Made by a program: the position numbers and the translations under genes. This document shows, piece by piece, positions 20,870 through 20,921 of a stretch of DNA of 20,921 bases (positions are counted from its first letter, which is position 1; the number at the start of each line of letters is the position of its first letter). The stretch comes from Helicobacter sp. (GTDB lineage: Bacteria; Campylobacterota; Campylobacteria; Campylobacterales; Helicobacteraceae), in contig JAAVGZ010000064.1 in assembly GCA_014799985.1 (NCBI GenBank), positions 1 through 20,921 of the forward strand. The letters run 5' to 3'. The notes under the pieces were generated by a model. It searched no databases, was not told the DNA's origin, and saw nothing but the letters and a program-made list of their open reading frames with translations.

Positions 20870-20921
20870 ACTATGACATAATCCGTGCGGCGCACAAACC
20901 TCTAAAAAGCGTGCAGGGGTT

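Noticed and set aside
1..20921. Hidden defence, toxin-antitoxin or mobile gene cluster
   Set aside because: All substantial coding stretches are accounted for by recognisable housekeeping or envelope genes with consistent codon use; no integrase, transposase, helicase-nuclease or small toxin-like pair was seen.

Overview
The window looks like a chromosomal segment from a Helicobacter-like member of the Campylobacterota (Epsilonproteobacteria). The main clues are gene neighbourhoods recalled from that group: an acid-response two-component pair next to hemB (as HP0166-HP0165-HP0163 in H. pylori), cheV-cheA(CheY fusion)-cheW followed by serB (as Cj0285c-Cj0282c in Campylobacter jejuni), and prepilin peptidase-lptG-truA (as in C. 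jejuni). G+C is a little over half by eye, high for Helicobacter. Leucine and arginine synthesis genes suggest an organism less auxotrophic than H. pylori.

Layout. Positions 1-554 hold no gene but are packed with small palindromic repeats. A minus-strand operon follows: arsR-like regulator, arsS-like kinase, hemB and a DUF3943 exported protein (4216 down to 555). Positions 4217-4631 are gene-free and hold the arsR promoter region and a possible structured small RNA with its own promoter and terminator. The next minus-strand operon is leuD-leuB-TPR protein-CiaD-like protein (6909 to 4632). It diverges from nifS, a single plus-strand gene (7068-8249), which abuts the convergent operon prepilin peptidase-lptG-truA (10724 to 8250).

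A long plus-strand block then runs argC-lpxH-cheV-cheA-cheW-serB-secreted unknown (10817-17789). It is mostly tight or overlapping, with a probable extra promoter for the chemotaxis genes inside the end of lpxH. It converges with no room to spare on the minus-strand unit gapA-rodA-tRNA (19982 to 17791), where the tRNA 5' end overlaps the end of rodA. The tRNA has a CAU anticodon but the body of an isoleucine-2 tRNA. Before gapA lies a small outer-membrane beta-barrel gene, and positions 20587-20921 again contain repeats.

Functionally this is mostly housekeeping and envelope biology: acid sensing, haem, leucine and arginine synthesis, Fe-S cluster sulfur supply, lipid A/LPS export, chemotaxis core signalling, cell-shape machinery and glycolysis/gluconeogenesis. 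I found no phage, IS, toxin-antitoxin, CRISPR or defence locus. The most unusual signals are outside the genes: (i) reading the whole window I found no GATC and no GGCC, and the avoidance visibly drives synonymous codon choice; (ii) a 57-base hairpin repeat occurs in inverted orientation at the two ends; (iii) a possible unassigned structured RNA lies upstream of arsR; (iv) a cluster of GCAATGAC-ended palindromes sits at the left end.
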